A stretch of 55,673 bases of DNA, from contig JAFLTY010000013.1 of assembly GCA_022509065.1 (NCBI GenBank), positions 1-55,673 on the forward strand, written 5' to 3'. Of the stretch, positions 43,983-52,840 are shown piece after piece. Source of the stretch: Muribaculaceae bacterium. Lineage in GTDB: Bacteria; Bacteroidota; Bacteroidia; Bacteroidales; Muribaculaceae. The notes beneath the pieces were generated by a model, which made no database searches, had not been told where the DNA came from, and saw nothing but the letters and a program-made list of their open reading frames with translations. Position numbers and translations under genes: made by a program. Numbering within the stretch: position 1 is the stretch's first letter; each line of letters opens with the position of its first letter.

Positions 43983-45359
43983 ATGAATGCCATTATGAAA
44001 AAAATAACTCGCGCTATCGCTTTCTGTGGCATCATGGCCACAACACTTGCCGCAACGGCACAAAATACCAATTCGGGCTATTTTGTAGATAACTACACAT
44101 ATCGTTTCCAATTGAACCCCGCCTACGAAAATGACAAGAGCTTTGTTTCGCTCCCGGCCTTAGGTAACTTTAATATGGGTACCAACGGTACACTTAACCT
44201 AACCGATGTCCTTTATGTGCATAATGGTAAAACGGTATTATTCTCCAATCCTAATATTCCCACCGCAGAAGTACTAAAAAATATCGGCGACAAGAACACC
44301 CTTGGTTTCAATATACGCGAAACTATACTTACAGCCGGTTTCAAAGCTCTCGGCGGTTACAATACAATTAGTATCGGGGCACGCGCTGATGTAGGTGTGT
44401 CGACTCCCGGTTCGCTTTTCCGACTGGTAAAGGAAGGTATATCCAACAAGACCTACGATTTGAGTAATATCAACGCCAATGCGATGGGTTATGCCGAAAT
44501 AGCCTTGAACCATTCGCACGACATCAAGGCTGTACCCGGACTGCGAGTGGGCGCAGCTGTTAAATTCCTTGTCGGTATGGCAAGTGTGGACGCCCGCTTC
44601 AATAAAGCTGATCTTACTTTAGGCACCGACGAATGGACTGTTACATCTGATGCGGACGTGTATGTAAACCTTGGCAAATTTCAGTTCAAACAGAAGTATA
44701 ACGATAAGACAGACCGGTACTATGTGTCGGGTGGCGACATGGACGGAAACGGAAGCATAGGTCCTAATGGTTTCGGTGTAGGTTTTGACCTGGGAGCCAC
44801 TTATAAATGGAATGATTTCACCTTCTCTTTAGCCGCTCTCGACCTTGGGTTCATTTCGTTCTCTGACACTAAATATGCCACAACAAATGGACCTCAGACT
44901 TTCAACACCGACGAACATATTTTCTATCCTTCGGATTTTGATAGCAGCTGGGATGACTTTATCGGTGATTTCGACAAGCTCTACCAACTTGAAGACCGCG
45001 GCAACATCGGTAGTCGATCACGTTCGCTGGCAACCACGGTAAACGTCGGCGTAGAGTATGCTTTCCCGTTGTATCGCAAACTGACTTTCGGCGCTCTGAG
45101 TTCGACCCGTATCAACGGCAAATACACTTGGACCGAAGCACGTATTTCGGCAAATGTACGTCCCGTTAAATGTTTGTCGGCAGGTGTCAATTTCGGTGTA
45201 GGTACCTATGGGGTGGCATTCGGCTGGCTGGTTAACTTCTCAACCACCGGCTTCAATCTATTCCTCGGTATGGACAATACTCATTGCAAGCTTGCCAAAC
45301 AGGGTGTGCCCCTCAATTCAAACATGAATGTTAACTTGGGTATTAATTTCCCCTTCTGA
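43983..45359 (+). CDS. DUF5723 family outer-membrane protein
   Basis: 458 residues; the ATG at 43983 is used, and the ATG at 43995 four codons later is equally good. Signal peptide about 1-27 (ending TAQ). The opening NSGYFVDNYTYRFQLNPAYENDKSFVSLP resembles the start of PorP/SprF-like and DUF5723 proteins, which are outer-membrane barrels. Many strand-like repeats follow, and the C-terminus MNVNLGINFPF ends in Phe. It may be an anchor for surface proteins, as PorP-type barrels are in type IX secretion, but that is only a family analogy. Partner of the lipoprotein 3 bp upstream; a terminator follows. Confidence 0.82.
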   Translation: MNAIMKKITRAIAFCGIMATTLAATAQNTNSGYFVDNYTYRFQLNPAYENDKSFVSLPALGNFNMGTNGTLNLTDVLYVHNGKTVLFSNPNIPTAEVLKNIGDKNTLGFNIRETILTAGFKALGGYNTISIGARADVGVSTPGSLFRLVKEGISNKTYDLSNINANAMGYAEIALNHSHDIKAVPGLRVGAAVKFLVGMASVDARFNKADLTLGTDEWTVTSDADVYVNLGKFQFKQKYNDKTDRYYVSGGDMDGNGSIGPNGFGVGFDLGATYKWNDFTFSLAALDLGFISFSDTKYATTNGPQTFNTDEHIFYPSDFDSSWDDFIGDFDKLYQLEDRGNIGSRSRSLATTVNVGVEYAFPLYRKLTFGALSSTRINGKYTWTEARISANVRPVKCLSAGVNFGVGTYGVAFGWLVNFSTTGFNLFLGMDNTHCKLAKQGVPLNSNMNVNLGINFPF

Positions 45360-45403
45360 TAAAAGCGCTACATTATTATCTGAATACATCGAAAAAACGA
45401 AAC

Positions 45404-45432
45404 GGTGCGGATGGTGACGTCCGCACCTCTTT
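45404..45432 (+). terminator. Terminator after the DUF5723 gene
   Basis: GGTGCGGA pairs with TCCGCACC across an 8-nt loop and is followed by TCTTTC. Confidence 0.7.
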
Positions 45433-45438
45433 CATAAC

Positions 45439-46062
45439 ATGAAGTACAAGGAATATTTACTCAGTGATGAAAAAATATTGATTCCTGAACCGACGGGATA
45501 CGCAGACTGTGTCGAATTGATAAAATCGGATTCATATAGACACAACGGACGTCATGACAGCCTTTTCCGAATATGGCTGAGTGGGTTCAGCCGTATAAGT
45601 ATCGGGTTTTCTTTTTGGTTCAGATTAGCTCAACACCGAAAAGGTTGGCTTTACCCATTAGCCAAAATGATGTGCGGCAGATACAAACGTCGTTATGGCT
45701 TGTTTATTCCTCCCAAGACCTTTATAGGCTATGGTATGTATATACAGCATTGTCAAGGATTGATTATTAATCCTACTGCGGTCATTGGAAATAATGTTGA
45801 TTTCGGGCAGTTCACCACCGTCGGAGCGTCCCAAGGCAATGCGGCGCTTATAGGCAATAACGTTTACATAGGTCCTTCTGTTTGTATCGTGGGCGATGTG
45901 CAGATAGGCAGTGGAGCATGTATTGGTGCAGGTGCGGTTGTCGTCAAGGACATACCGGCTGATGTTACAGTGGGCGGTGTGCCTGCAAAACCCATCGCCA
46001 ATACCCGACATGGCGATATGATAAGATACCCCTGGCCTTTGCCTCAGTATATCAAACCGTAA
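45439..46062 (+). CDS. Serine acetyltransferase-like hexapeptide-repeat enzyme
   Basis: 207 residues. The N-terminal part (about 1-90) is helical. The left-handed beta-helix (about 95-190) has the catalytic-type histidine His104 in [12 protein letters not shown], hexapeptides IGNNV, IGPSV and IGSGAC, and the loop [22 protein letters not shown]. This fits the CysE/LbH family, which makes O-acetylserine for cysteine synthesis. Members of similar size also act as polysaccharide O-acetyltransferases, so metabolic or glycan use is undecided. A single gene between a terminator and a converging gene, not in a cys cluster. Confidence 0.8.
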   Translation: MKYKEYLLSDEKILIPEPTGYADCVELIKSDSYRHNGRHDSLFRIWLSGFSRISIGFSFWFRLAQHRKGWLYPLAKMMCGRYKRRYGLFIPPKTFIGYGMYIQHCQGLIINPTAVIGNNVDFGQFTTVGASQGNAALIGNNVYIGPSVCIVGDVQIGSGACIGAGAVVVKDIPADVTVGGVPAKPIANTRHGDMIRYPWPLPQYIKP

Positions 46063-46068
46063 CAACAT

Positions 46069-46103
46069 TTATAGTCGAACCGGCTCTTATAGTCAAATCG
46101 GCT
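46069..46103. repeat. Short tandem repeat, period 18
   Basis: Two 17-bp units (TTATAGTCGAACCGGCT and TTATAGTCAAATCGGCT) agree at 15 of 17 positions, in the 74-bp gap between two converging genes. Meaning unknown. Confidence 0.5.
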
Positions 46104-46136
46104 ATATTAATTTGGAAGACTTGTAAATATTCGTTA

Positions 46137-46766
46137 CTAAAAATAGCGATAGACTTCAATTAATTGTTTGTCGCGGCTCATGTCCTGGGGGTTTGTCCCC
46201 CGTTCTCCTTGAGGAACGGGTTTTCCGGCGTCTTCAAAAAGTTTAATCCAGAAATCGGCTATTGTCCCGTCGGAAGATTTGAAATTCATTGGCACAGTGT
46301 TGAAAATATGGTCGCCCTCATTATTTAAGTATGACTCATAAATAAGTTCGGAACAATACATGCGCCCATTGTCAGGCTCGAAATACCAGTCGTAGGATTG
46401 TCCGAGATAGCGAAGGGCGTTCAGTACGGCGTCATCGGGAGAAAAATTGCCGGTAAGACGTTTCACCACCACTCCGGGACGACCCTTGAGGTGTGTGGCA
46501 CTCACAAGAAAACTGTCTAACGTAGTGATATGCACGACGTTCTGCGGAACTGCTTCGATGACGTTGAAAACGCTGTCGGCGGTAATCCACAACATAGCCA
46601 CGTGGTCAAATGCGAGAGAGTCCTCAGCGAATGCGGTGCTTTGAGATATCGCGTCGGAATAGGGGGATGTCCCCGATACGACAAAAAGCAAATCTCCTGT
46701 CTGAAGATTCTGTGCGTACATAGCATGTAGCGAGAGCAAAAATGATATGAGCCATACTTTTTTCAT
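46137..46766 (-). CDS. YiiX-type permuted NlpC/P60 cysteine hydrolase (C92)
   Basis: 209 residues. Signal peptide about 1-18. The permuted papain-like fold is shown by QTGDLLFV (residues 22-29), His55 in FDHVAMLW, the alternative acid region around VIEAVPQNVV, and the nucleophile Cys138 in YCSELIYESY. This family cleaves amide or thioester bonds in cell-wall or lipid contexts; the exact substrate is unknown. It starts 23 bp after the sodium symporter stop on the same strand and is probably cotranscribed, suggesting the enzyme releases something that the symporter takes up (inference). Confidence 0.85.
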   Translation of the reverse strand: MKKVWLISFLLSLHAMYAQNLQTGDLLFVVSGTSPYSDAISQSTAFAEDSLAFDHVAMLWITADSVFNVIEAVPQNVVHITTLDSFLVSATHLKGRPGVVVKRLTGNFSPDDAVLNALRYLGQSYDWYFEPDNGRMYCSELIYESYLNNEGDHIFNTVPMNFKSSDGTIADFWIKLFEDAGKPVPQGERGTNPQDMSRDKQLIEVYRYF

Positions 46767-46789
46767 GTGGCGCTTTTGTTTCTGAAGGA

Positions 46790-48286
46790 TTAGAGACGCT
46801 TCGGCAACTGACTTGTCGTGGTATCACATATTTCCTGGGGTGTGAAAACCGACACGATGTAGAGCCCGATGATAGTAAAGGCGGCATTGATAATCAATAG
46901 CTCGAATCCAATGTCATAATCAAAGAAATGCTTGTAACCCCACGACATAAACAGACAAAGTATCGGTGCTACCAAACATAATATCGGGATTAGATGCGAG
47001 TTTACTTTACGTTTGGTGAACAACCCAAAGGCAAACAAACCCAATATGGGTCCATATGTATATGACGCCAATGTAAACACTGCACTGATAGCGTCCTGAT
47101 GGCTGACATAATAGAAAACAACAATAATAAGAGCCATGATAGCGGCAATCACGGCGTGAATTATTTTACGTTGTGTTGCCAACCGGGAGCCTTCAAACCT
47201 GCGATCTGCATGGCATATATCCAATGTATAAGACGTGGTGAGAGAGGTCAAGGCTGACCCGGCCGAGGAATATGTGGCGGCAACCATTCCTAAAACAAAA
47301 AGAATCCCGAAAGCTAATGGTAAATCGTCGTGAAATGCCACAGTGGCAAAAAGGCTGTCGCTTTTTTCGGGCAATTGCAGACCTACATTTTCGGAATATA
47401 CGACCAAGAGAGTTCCTAAGAACAGAAACAACGCGATGACGACAAATTGCATCACACTGCTTGTAATCATGTTTTTTGCCGAACTGCGGGCATCCCGGCA
47501 TGAAAGAGCGTGCTGCATCATGTCTTGATCAAGGCCGGTCATTGCTACAACCATAAAAACACCGGCAATAAATTGCTTCCAAAAATATGATTCTTCGCGA
47601 GGCTGATTGAAGTTAAAAATATGTGCTGTGTGATGTTCGCCAAATAGTCCGGCAATATCAGACATGTTCAGCCCGAGGTTTTTTATCAGGCAGATTATAC
47701 AGAAGACCACCGTGCCAATAAGGCAAACGCATTTAAGCATGTCAGTCCAGATGACAGTTTTTACACCTCCCTTTACTGTGTAGAACCACACCAGAGTCAA
47801 GGTTAGGATTACCGTTACAGGAAAGGAGATGCCTACAGGCTCGAAAACCAAAACCTGAAGGACGGCGCATATAATAAATAACCGAACCGCGGTACCCAGA
47901 ACTTTGGAAATAAGAAACATCCAGGCTCCAGTACGGTGCGCCCCTTCGCCAAATCGCTTTCCCAGATAACTGTATACCGACACCACATTGTTACGGTAAA
48001 AAACAGGAAGAAGCACAGTGGCTATTACCATATAGCCTACTATGAACCCCAGACACATCTGTAGGTAACCGTAGCCCTTAGTAACCACCATACCGGGTAC
48101 CGAAATAAATGTCACCCCCGATATAGGCGCGCAAATCATTGCCATGGCAACTAACGGCCATGGCATTTTGCGATTTCCGGAAAAAAACGTTGAATTGTCG
48201 GCTTTTCGTGACACGATATGAGAGACACCCGCCATCAACAGGAAATAGCCAACTATTATCAACAATATGAGCAAGGGCTGTGCCAA
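46790..48286 (-). CDS. Sodium:solute symporter (SSS family)
   Basis: 498 residues with about 13 predicted membrane helices, typical of the SSS family (sodium-coupled uptake of sugars, amino acids, sialic acid and others). Sequence blocks: the FFSGNRKMPWPLVAMAMICA start of TM2, ISGVTFISVPG (sodium site region) and AATYSSAGSALTSLTTSYT. The substrate is not clear. It is followed by the YiiX-type hydrolase gene. A tRNA-Arg gene lies upstream on the same strand, with a hairpin between (48358-48391). Confidence 0.9.
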   Translation of the reverse strand: MAQPLLILLIIVGYFLLMAGVSHIVSRKADNSTFFSGNRKMPWPLVAMAMICAPISGVTFISVPGMVVTKGYGYLQMCLGFIVGYMVIATVLLPVFYRNNVVSVYSYLGKRFGEGAHRTGAWMFLISKVLGTAVRLFIICAVLQVLVFEPVGISFPVTVILTLTLVWFYTVKGGVKTVIWTDMLKCVCLIGTVVFCIICLIKNLGLNMSDIAGLFGEHHTAHIFNFNQPREESYFWKQFIAGVFMVVAMTGLDQDMMQHALSCRDARSSAKNMITSSVMQFVVIALFLFLGTLLVVYSENVGLQLPEKSDSLFATVAFHDDLPLAFGILFVLGMVAATYSSAGSALTSLTTSYTLDICHADRRFEGSRLATQRKIIHAVIAAIMALIIVVFYYVSHQDAISAVFTLASYTYGPILGLFAFGLFTKRKVNSHLIPILCLVAPILCLFMSWGYKHFFDYDIGFELLIINAAFTIIGLYIVSVFTPQEICDTTTSQLPKRL

Positions 48287-48357
48287 TCGGGATATTCCTT
48301 TCTATAATTATGTAATTAGTGTGTTTCCATCCTTTTCAGGAGATAAACAAACGCACT

Positions 48358-48391
48358 AAGACCCCGCGCTTAAATTTCTGGCCGGGGTCTT
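48358..48391 (-). terminator. Hairpin downstream of tRNA-Arg
   Basis: AAGACCCCG (48358-48366) and CGGGGTCTT (48383-48391) pair perfectly across a 16-nt loop, 13 nt after the tRNA end on the minus strand. Confidence 0.7.
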
Positions 48392-48403
48392 GATGTTTTA
48401 TGG

Positions 48404-48475
48404 TACCTCCGAGGGGAATCGAACCCCTATCTAAAGTTTAGGAAACTTCCATTCTATCCGTTGAACTACAGAGGC
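48404..48475 (-). tRNA. tRNA-Arg (anticodon CCT)
   Basis: 72 nt on the minus strand. Acceptor GCCTCTG pairs with CGGAGGT (G1-U72, T6-G67 wobbles). D arm GTTC...GAAT, anticodon stem GAAGT/ACTTT with loop TTCCTAA giving anticodon CCT, T arm AGGGG TTCGATT CCCCT. Discriminator A; CCA is not encoded as part of the gene. It reads the rare AGG codon. Confidence 0.93.
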
Positions 48476-48518
48476 TTTGCTTATTTATCCTTCACAAAGA
48501 CTGATGAACGAAGGTGTG

Positions 48519-48550
48519 CAAAATTAGTGATTATTTGCGGGACAAACAAA
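48519..48550 (-). promoter_or_regulatory. Promoter of tRNA-Arg
   Basis: Minus strand: TTTG (48550-48547), 20-bp spacer, TAATTTTG (48526-48519), a full consensus match. It overlaps the 3' end of folA. The start would be near 48512, about 37 nt before the mature tRNA. Confidence 0.75.
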
Positions 48551-49037
48551 CAAAACGGAAATTGACTCCGGTTTTTGGATCGGTAAGGGTCGGTGACGTG
48601 GGAGTTTCCTCGCGCCATTCGGTTGGATCAAGAGTCGGAAAGAAGGCATCGGCGTCGGTGACATTACTGTCGATAAGCGTAAGATAGAGTTTTGAGGCCA
48701 GGGGGAGCACTCCGGCATATATCTGCGCGCCACCTATGATGAAAGCCTCTTCGCAGTCTCTTACCAGTTCCAATGCTTTGTCAATCGAGTCGACAACTTC
48801 TGCGTTGTCGGCGATGAATGAGGGGTTGCGGCTAACGACTATATTGCGGCGCCCGGGAAGTGCACCTGCGGGTAACGACTCCCAGGTTTTACGTCCCATA
48901 ATGACCGGATGATCCATCGTCGTTTTACGAAAAAACTTCATGTCATCACTTAGGCGGAAAAGTAATTGCCCGTTACGTCCAATGGCGTTATTGGTCGTAA
49001 CGGCAACTATAATGCTGAGATTGGTCACTTTTTTCAT
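48531..49037 (-). CDS. folA: Dihydrofolate reductase
   Basis: 168 residues. It regenerates tetrahydrofolate for thymidylate and purine synthesis and is the trimethoprim target. Landmarks: [11 protein letters not shown], the catalytic Asp32 in [19 protein letters not shown] (NADPH and substrate contact) and [13 protein letters not shown]. The position of the usual conserved Trp (E. coli Trp22) is Phe27 here, in LLFRLSDD. The start ATG overlaps the thyA stop as ATGA, so translation is coupled to thyA. It completes the thyA-folA pair that recycles dihydrofolate made by ThyA. Confidence 0.96.
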   Translation of the reverse strand: MKKVTNLSIIVAVTTNNAIGRNGQLLFRLSDDMKFFRKTTMDHPVIMGRKTWESLPAGALPGRRNIVVSRNPSFIADNAEVVDSIDKALELVRDCEEAFIIGGAQIYAGVLPLASKLYLTLIDSNVTDADAFFPTLDPTEWREETPTSPTLTDPKTGVNFRFVCLSRK

Positions 49038-49831
49038 ACAGATACCTGGCCTTTGATGTGTGGGTGAGGGTCATAACCTGTCAGAGTGAAGTCCTCGTAC
49101 CGGAAATCGTTTATATCCTTGATATCCGGGTTCAGAATCATCTTGGGTAATGATCGTGGTTCGCGTTCCAACTGTGTGCGCACCTGCTCGAAGTGGTTGT
49201 GGTAGATATGCGTGTCACCCAATGTGTATACAAAATCTCCGGCTTTCAGACCGGTGACCTGAGCCACCATCATTAATAAAAGAGCGTAAGACGCTATGTT
49301 GAACGGTACTCCAAGAAATGTGTCCGCGCTACGTTGGTAAAGTTGCAGCGACAGCCTTCCATCGGCTACATAAAACTGGAAGAAGGCGTGGCACGGAGGC
49401 AGGTTCATATTGTTGAGGTCGGCCACATTCCACGCGCTGACAATAATACGGCGCGAGTCGGGATTGGTGCGTATCGTATTTATGGCTTCGGCCAGCTGGT
49501 CGATAGAAGTGCCGTCGTATGCCGGCCAACTTCGCCATTGATATCCGTAAATATGGCCGAGGTTTCCTGTATCAGGGTCTGCCCACTCATTCCATATCCT
49601 GACTCCGTTTTCCTGAAGATAACGCACGTTGGTGTCACCTTTTATGAACCACAGTAGTTCGTGGATAACAGACTTAAGGTGTATTTTTTTTGTTGTCACC
49701 AACGGAAATCCATCGTCAAGGTTGAAGCGCATCTGATAGCCGAAGACGGACCGCGTGCCCGTCCCTGTACGGTCTGCGCGGTCGACTCCGTTGTCAAGTA
49801 TATGTTGGAGCAGATTAAGATATTGCTTCAT
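49034..49831 (-). CDS. thyA: Thymidylate synthase
   Basis: 265 residues from the ATG at 49831; an upstream in-frame start at 49858 adds nine poorly supported residues. It makes dTMP from dUMP using methylene-THF. Seen: [24 protein letters not shown], the catalytic Cys147 in [31 protein letters not shown] and GDTHIYHNH. It stops at 49034 in an ATGA overlap with folA and lies 80 bp downstream of recA with a large hairpin between. Confidence 0.97.
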   Translation of the reverse strand: MKQYLNLLQHILDNGVDRADRTGTGTRSVFGYQMRFNLDDGFPLVTTKKIHLKSVIHELLWFIKGDTNVRYLQENGVRIWNEWADPDTGNLGHIYGYQWRSWPAYDGTSIDQLAEAINTIRTNPDSRRIIVSAWNVADLNNMNLPPCHAFFQFYVADGRLSLQLYQRSADTFLGVPFNIASYALLLMMVAQVTGLKAGDFVYTLGDTHIYHNHFEQVRTQLEREPRSLPKMILNPDIKDINDFRYEDFTLTGYDPHPHIKGQVSV

Positions 49832-49851
49832 GTGTAGATACTTTGAACTTA

Positions 49852-49902
49852 ATGCCACAACACTCGGCCGGGCATAATCCGGCTATCGTGTGTCTGTGGC
49901 AT
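49852..49902 (-). ncRNA. Structured linker between recA and thyA
   Basis: The 80-bp gap folds into one long imperfect hairpin: ATGCCACA (49852-49859) pairs with TGTGGCAT (49895-49902), ACAC with GTGT, and GCCGG (49867-49871) with CCGGC (49879-49883) around a 7-nt loop. No T tract follows, so it looks more like a processing or attenuation element than a simple terminator. It is listed as a structured RNA element; its function is unknown. Confidence 0.4.
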
Positions 49903-49911
49903 GGAGGTTTT

Positions 49912-51135
49912 TTAAAGGTCTTCTTCTATCGAGAACTCATCGTCGAGAGTGTCGTCAAAGAAATCATCTTCAGCTATTTGCTCTACGCCCGGTTTAACTT
50001 TTGCAGTGGTTTTGTCTGCTGCGTTGTTCGTCTGACCTTCGAGGCGTTCGCGAGTTGCTTTGGCTGCGGATGTTTCCGGCTGATGATTCTGAGCCTTCAT
50101 GGCTGCGAAAATTTTCTCGCTGAGCTCCTCTGCCAACTCGGGGTTATCCTCTATGATGGTTTTTGCGGCGTCGCGACCTTGTGCCAGCTTGGCGTCGTTA
50201 TAACTAAACCAAGAGCCTGACTTTTTGATTATACCATATTCAACACCCAAGTCGATAATTTCGCCGGAGCGAGATATCCCTGTACCGAACATAATGTCGA
50301 ATTCAGCGCGTCTGAAGGGAGGCGCCACTTTGTTCTTCACCACCTTGACGGCAGCGCGTTTGCCGAGTACTTCGTCATCTTTTTTGATAGAACTGCGAGG
50401 CCGGATGTCTATGCGTACCGAGGCGTAGAATTTAAGAGCGTTACCACCTGTCGTAGTCTCGGCAGGTCCGAACATCGAACCGATTTTTTCGCGTAATTGG
50501 TTGATGAAAATACACACAGTGTTTGTGCGCGAGATGGCTCCTGTGAGTTTGCGCATGGCCTGGCTCATCAGACGCGCCTGCAGACCCATGTTGCGGTCAC
50601 CCATTTCTCCTTCGATTTCGGTTTTTGGTGTGAGCGCTGCTACCGAGTCGATGACAATGATGTCGATGGCGCTTGAACGTATCAGTTGTTCGGCTATCTC
50701 AAGCGCCTGTTCGCCGTTGTCTGGTTGTGAGATAAGCAAGTTGTTGGTGTCGACTCCCAGATTCTGGGCATAAAAACGGTCGAAAGCGTGTTCAGCGTCT
50801 ATCAAAGCAGCAATGCCGCCTTTGCGCTGTGCTTCGGCTATGGCGTGCAGCGCCACGGTTGTTTTACCTGATGATTCGGGTCCGAATATTTCGCTTATTC
50901 GCCCCCGGGGAAAACCTCCAACTCCAAGAGCATAGTTTAGACCTATAGAGCCAGTGGGTATGACTTCAATATTTTCGATAGCCTCGTCGCCAAGTTTCAT
51001 GACAGCTCCGCGGCCATAATCTTTTTCTATTTTACCCAGAGCGGCCTGGAGGGCTTCAAGGCGTACGTCACGACTGTCGTTGGATGACAGTCCTTTTTTT
51101 GTAGTACCCTTTTTTGATGTTTCTGTCTTTGCCAT
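49912..51135 (-). CDS. recA: Recombinase RecA
   Basis: 407 residues, longer than E. coli RecA (353) because of a charged N-terminal extension (about 18 residues, Lys/Thr-rich) and a long acidic C-terminal tail ending in [10 protein letters not shown]. It is an ATPase that forms filaments on single-stranded DNA, pairs homologous strands and triggers SOS cleavage. Walker A is GPESSGKTT (85-93); Walker B is in [15 protein letters not shown]-like segments include [10 protein letters not shown] and [13 protein letters not shown]. The promoter is at 51175-51205. No clear LexA-type box is seen. Followed by thyA and folA in the same direction. Confidence 0.97.
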   Translation of the reverse strand: MAKTETSKKGTTKKGLSSNDSRDVRLEALQAALGKIEKDYGRGAVMKLGDEAIENIEVIPTGSIGLNYALGVGGFPRGRISEIFGPESSGKTTVALHAIAEAQRKGGIAALIDAEHAFDRFYAQNLGVDTNNLLISQPDNGEQALEIAEQLIRSSAIDIIVIDSVAALTPKTEIEGEMGDRNMGLQARLMSQAMRKLTGAISRTNTVCIFINQLREKIGSMFGPAETTTGGNALKFYASVRIDIRPRSSIKKDDEVLGKRAAVKVVKNKVAPPFRRAEFDIMFGTGISRSGEIIDLGVEYGIIKKSGSWFSYNDAKLAQGRDAAKTIIEDNPELAEELSEKIFAAMKAQNHQPETSAAKATRERLEGQTNNAADKTTAKVKPGVEQIAEDDFFDDTLDDEFSIEEDL

Positions 51136-51174
51136 AATATTTGAGTTTTTGTATTATTCTTTTTTTTGACAATG

Positions 51175-51205
51175 CAAATTTACGCATTATCATGGGCATT
51201 GACAA
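51175..51205 (-). promoter_or_regulatory. Promoter of recA
   Basis: Minus strand: TTG (51205-51203), 20-bp spacer, TAAATTTG (51182-51175), about 40 bp before the start codon. Confidence 0.55.
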
Positions 51206-51258
51206 TACCCACCTAAGTTAAATAAATCAAAAGCACTAAGAGTCGGTTTGGAAATAGA

Positions 51259-51286
51259 GCAGGCAGGAAAGTGATTTCCTGCCTGC
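51259..51286. terminator. Terminator hairpin after the 51341 gene
   Basis: GCAGGCAGGAAA pairs perfectly with TTTCCTGCCTGC across a 4-nt loop. It lies between two minus-strand genes and isolates recA from the upstream transcript. Confidence 0.8.
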
Positions 51287-51340
51287 AAAGATTCTATTGA
51301 GAGTTAGACGACTTACTGGGCGGTCGTCGCTCATGTCAAT

Positions 51341-52783
51341 TTATCGAACAAGAGTTTTGCTGACTTTGTTGCCCTGGCGAACGATATAGAGGTTGCCGGC
51401 TTCGGGGTTAGCAACACGGACACCTTGCAGGTTGAAGTACTCTACCGGAGCGTTAACATTTTCGTTACCAAGTGTGTCAACAGCTGTGGTGTCATCGTAT
51501 TTTACTGTGATTGTCTTTACGGCTTTATTGGATGTGGCTGTATATGTGAAAGTAACGCTCTCAGCACTTCCTACCCATGTTGTTATGTTAGCGTCATTTT
51601 CATAACCTTCAACCATAAAGGTAGCTCCGGAAACTACAGTGAGGCTTACTTCGGTTACTTTATAACCGTTTGCTTCTGTAACTGTGAAGTAGGGGAACTT
51701 TTTGTTATAAGCGCGGAGTCCGTCAGTCCACATACGCCATGCGTCATCCTCTTCACCATTGAGTTCTATGTTTACAGAGCCGCTCTTTATTACTGTTCCG
51801 TTTGTAGTGTAGGTATCATTATCGTTGGGAAGTCCATAAGCGTCTTTTGTAAAGTCGAAGGTTACCTGATTGCCTTCGGGAGTGGGAGGAGTAACGGGGT
51901 CGTCGTCACCTGTACCGGGCTGGTCGCCACCGCCTTGGGGAGCTTCGTAGCTGAGAATGGTGTTACCAGAATCAAATTCGGGTGTTGATCCATAAAGAGT
52001 AAGTTTACCTTCCACAGTCACTATGCCACCAACTGCTAACTGGTCTTCAGCTGTGAATTTTTCGCCGTTAAGATAGAAACCGCGATAAACTTTCAGACCG
52101 TTTTCATCGGTGAGGGCATCTTTAATTACGTATGTGGCGTTACCGTACTGTGTGCTGATTTCGTCGATCTGCGATATGATACCCTTAACGGTAGCTTCGC
52201 CGCGGTAACCGTTTTCAATGTAAACGAGAGCTTCTGCGACTGTGATTGTGCCTTCCGGAGCATCGGGTTCCTCAGCTTCGATCTTTTCGTCAGAGTATGT
52301 AAACGAAGAGAACTGTGTGTTATAGCCCGTTGTGTTTGATTCTACCTTATAGACTGTACCGGCTTTCTGATATTCGGCGGGTATATCTACAATGTATGTC
52401 TGGCTCTGAGTGTTTACAGCAAAATTAGAAACGATGACATTGTCGTTAGCGTAGATGTTTACGGTGTTATTAGCATTTGTAGAACCGCCGGATGTTGTGG
52501 TCAAAGCGAGTTGAACGCAATCAAAGTCAAGCGACCACGAAATGTAAGCGCCGGCTACGGTCTTACCCGATATCATCAGGTAACCGCCAGTGTTGACATT
52601 TGTACCAAGAAGAGTGTATTCAATACCGGTGTCAGAAGCTTTAGCAGTGGTTGCTTCCGTGGGTACAGTTGCCGTGGTACCTTCGGGGAAACCTAAACCG
52701 GTTTTGAATTCCTGAGTCACGGTAGTAGCGCCGGCCGACATGATGCCAAATGCGCAGAACATTGAAAGTAAAAGTTTTTTCAT
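51341..52783 (-). CDS. Secreted multidomain protein with OB-fold-like module and C-terminal sorting-like domain
   Basis: 480 residues. Signal peptide about 1-19. An N-terminal beta-sandwich-like domain (about 20-165) is followed by an OB-fold-like module (about 170-290; ITVAEALVYIENGYRGEATVKGII, then TVEGKLTLYGSTPEF), as in DUF6359/YhcR-type nucleic-acid-binding folds. An acidic Gly/Pro linker, a second beta-sandwich (about 305-430) and the tail with YFNLQGVRV, GNLYIVRQG and KTLVR complete it. That tail matches the C-terminal motif found in four other secreted proteins here. Binding to a surface glycan or nucleic acid is possible but unproven; no catalytic motif is visible. Confidence 0.78.
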   Translation of the reverse strand: MKKLLLSMFCAFGIMSAGATTVTQEFKTGLGFPEGTTATVPTEATTAKASDTGIEYTLLGTNVNTGGYLMISGKTVAGAYISWSLDFDCVQLALTTTSGGSTNANNTVNIYANDNVIVSNFAVNTQSQTYIVDIPAEYQKAGTVYKVESNTTGYNTQFSSFTYSDEKIEAEEPDAPEGTITVAEALVYIENGYRGEATVKGIISQIDEISTQYGNATYVIKDALTDENGLKVYRGFYLNGEKFTAEDQLAVGGIVTVEGKLTLYGSTPEFDSGNTILSYEAPQGGGDQPGTGDDDPVTPPTPEGNQVTFDFTKDAYGLPNDNDTYTTNGTVIKSGSVNIELNGEEDDAWRMWTDGLRAYNKKFPYFTVTEANGYKVTEVSLTVVSGATFMVEGYENDANITTWVGSAESVTFTYTATSNKAVKTITVKYDDTTAVDTLGNENVNAPVEYFNLQGVRVANPEAGNLYIVRQGNKVSKTLVR

Positions 52784-52840
52784 CTGTTTGAAATTTTGGT
52801 TAATAATGAAAAATGATTGTATGTTGGTTTTACTATAAAT

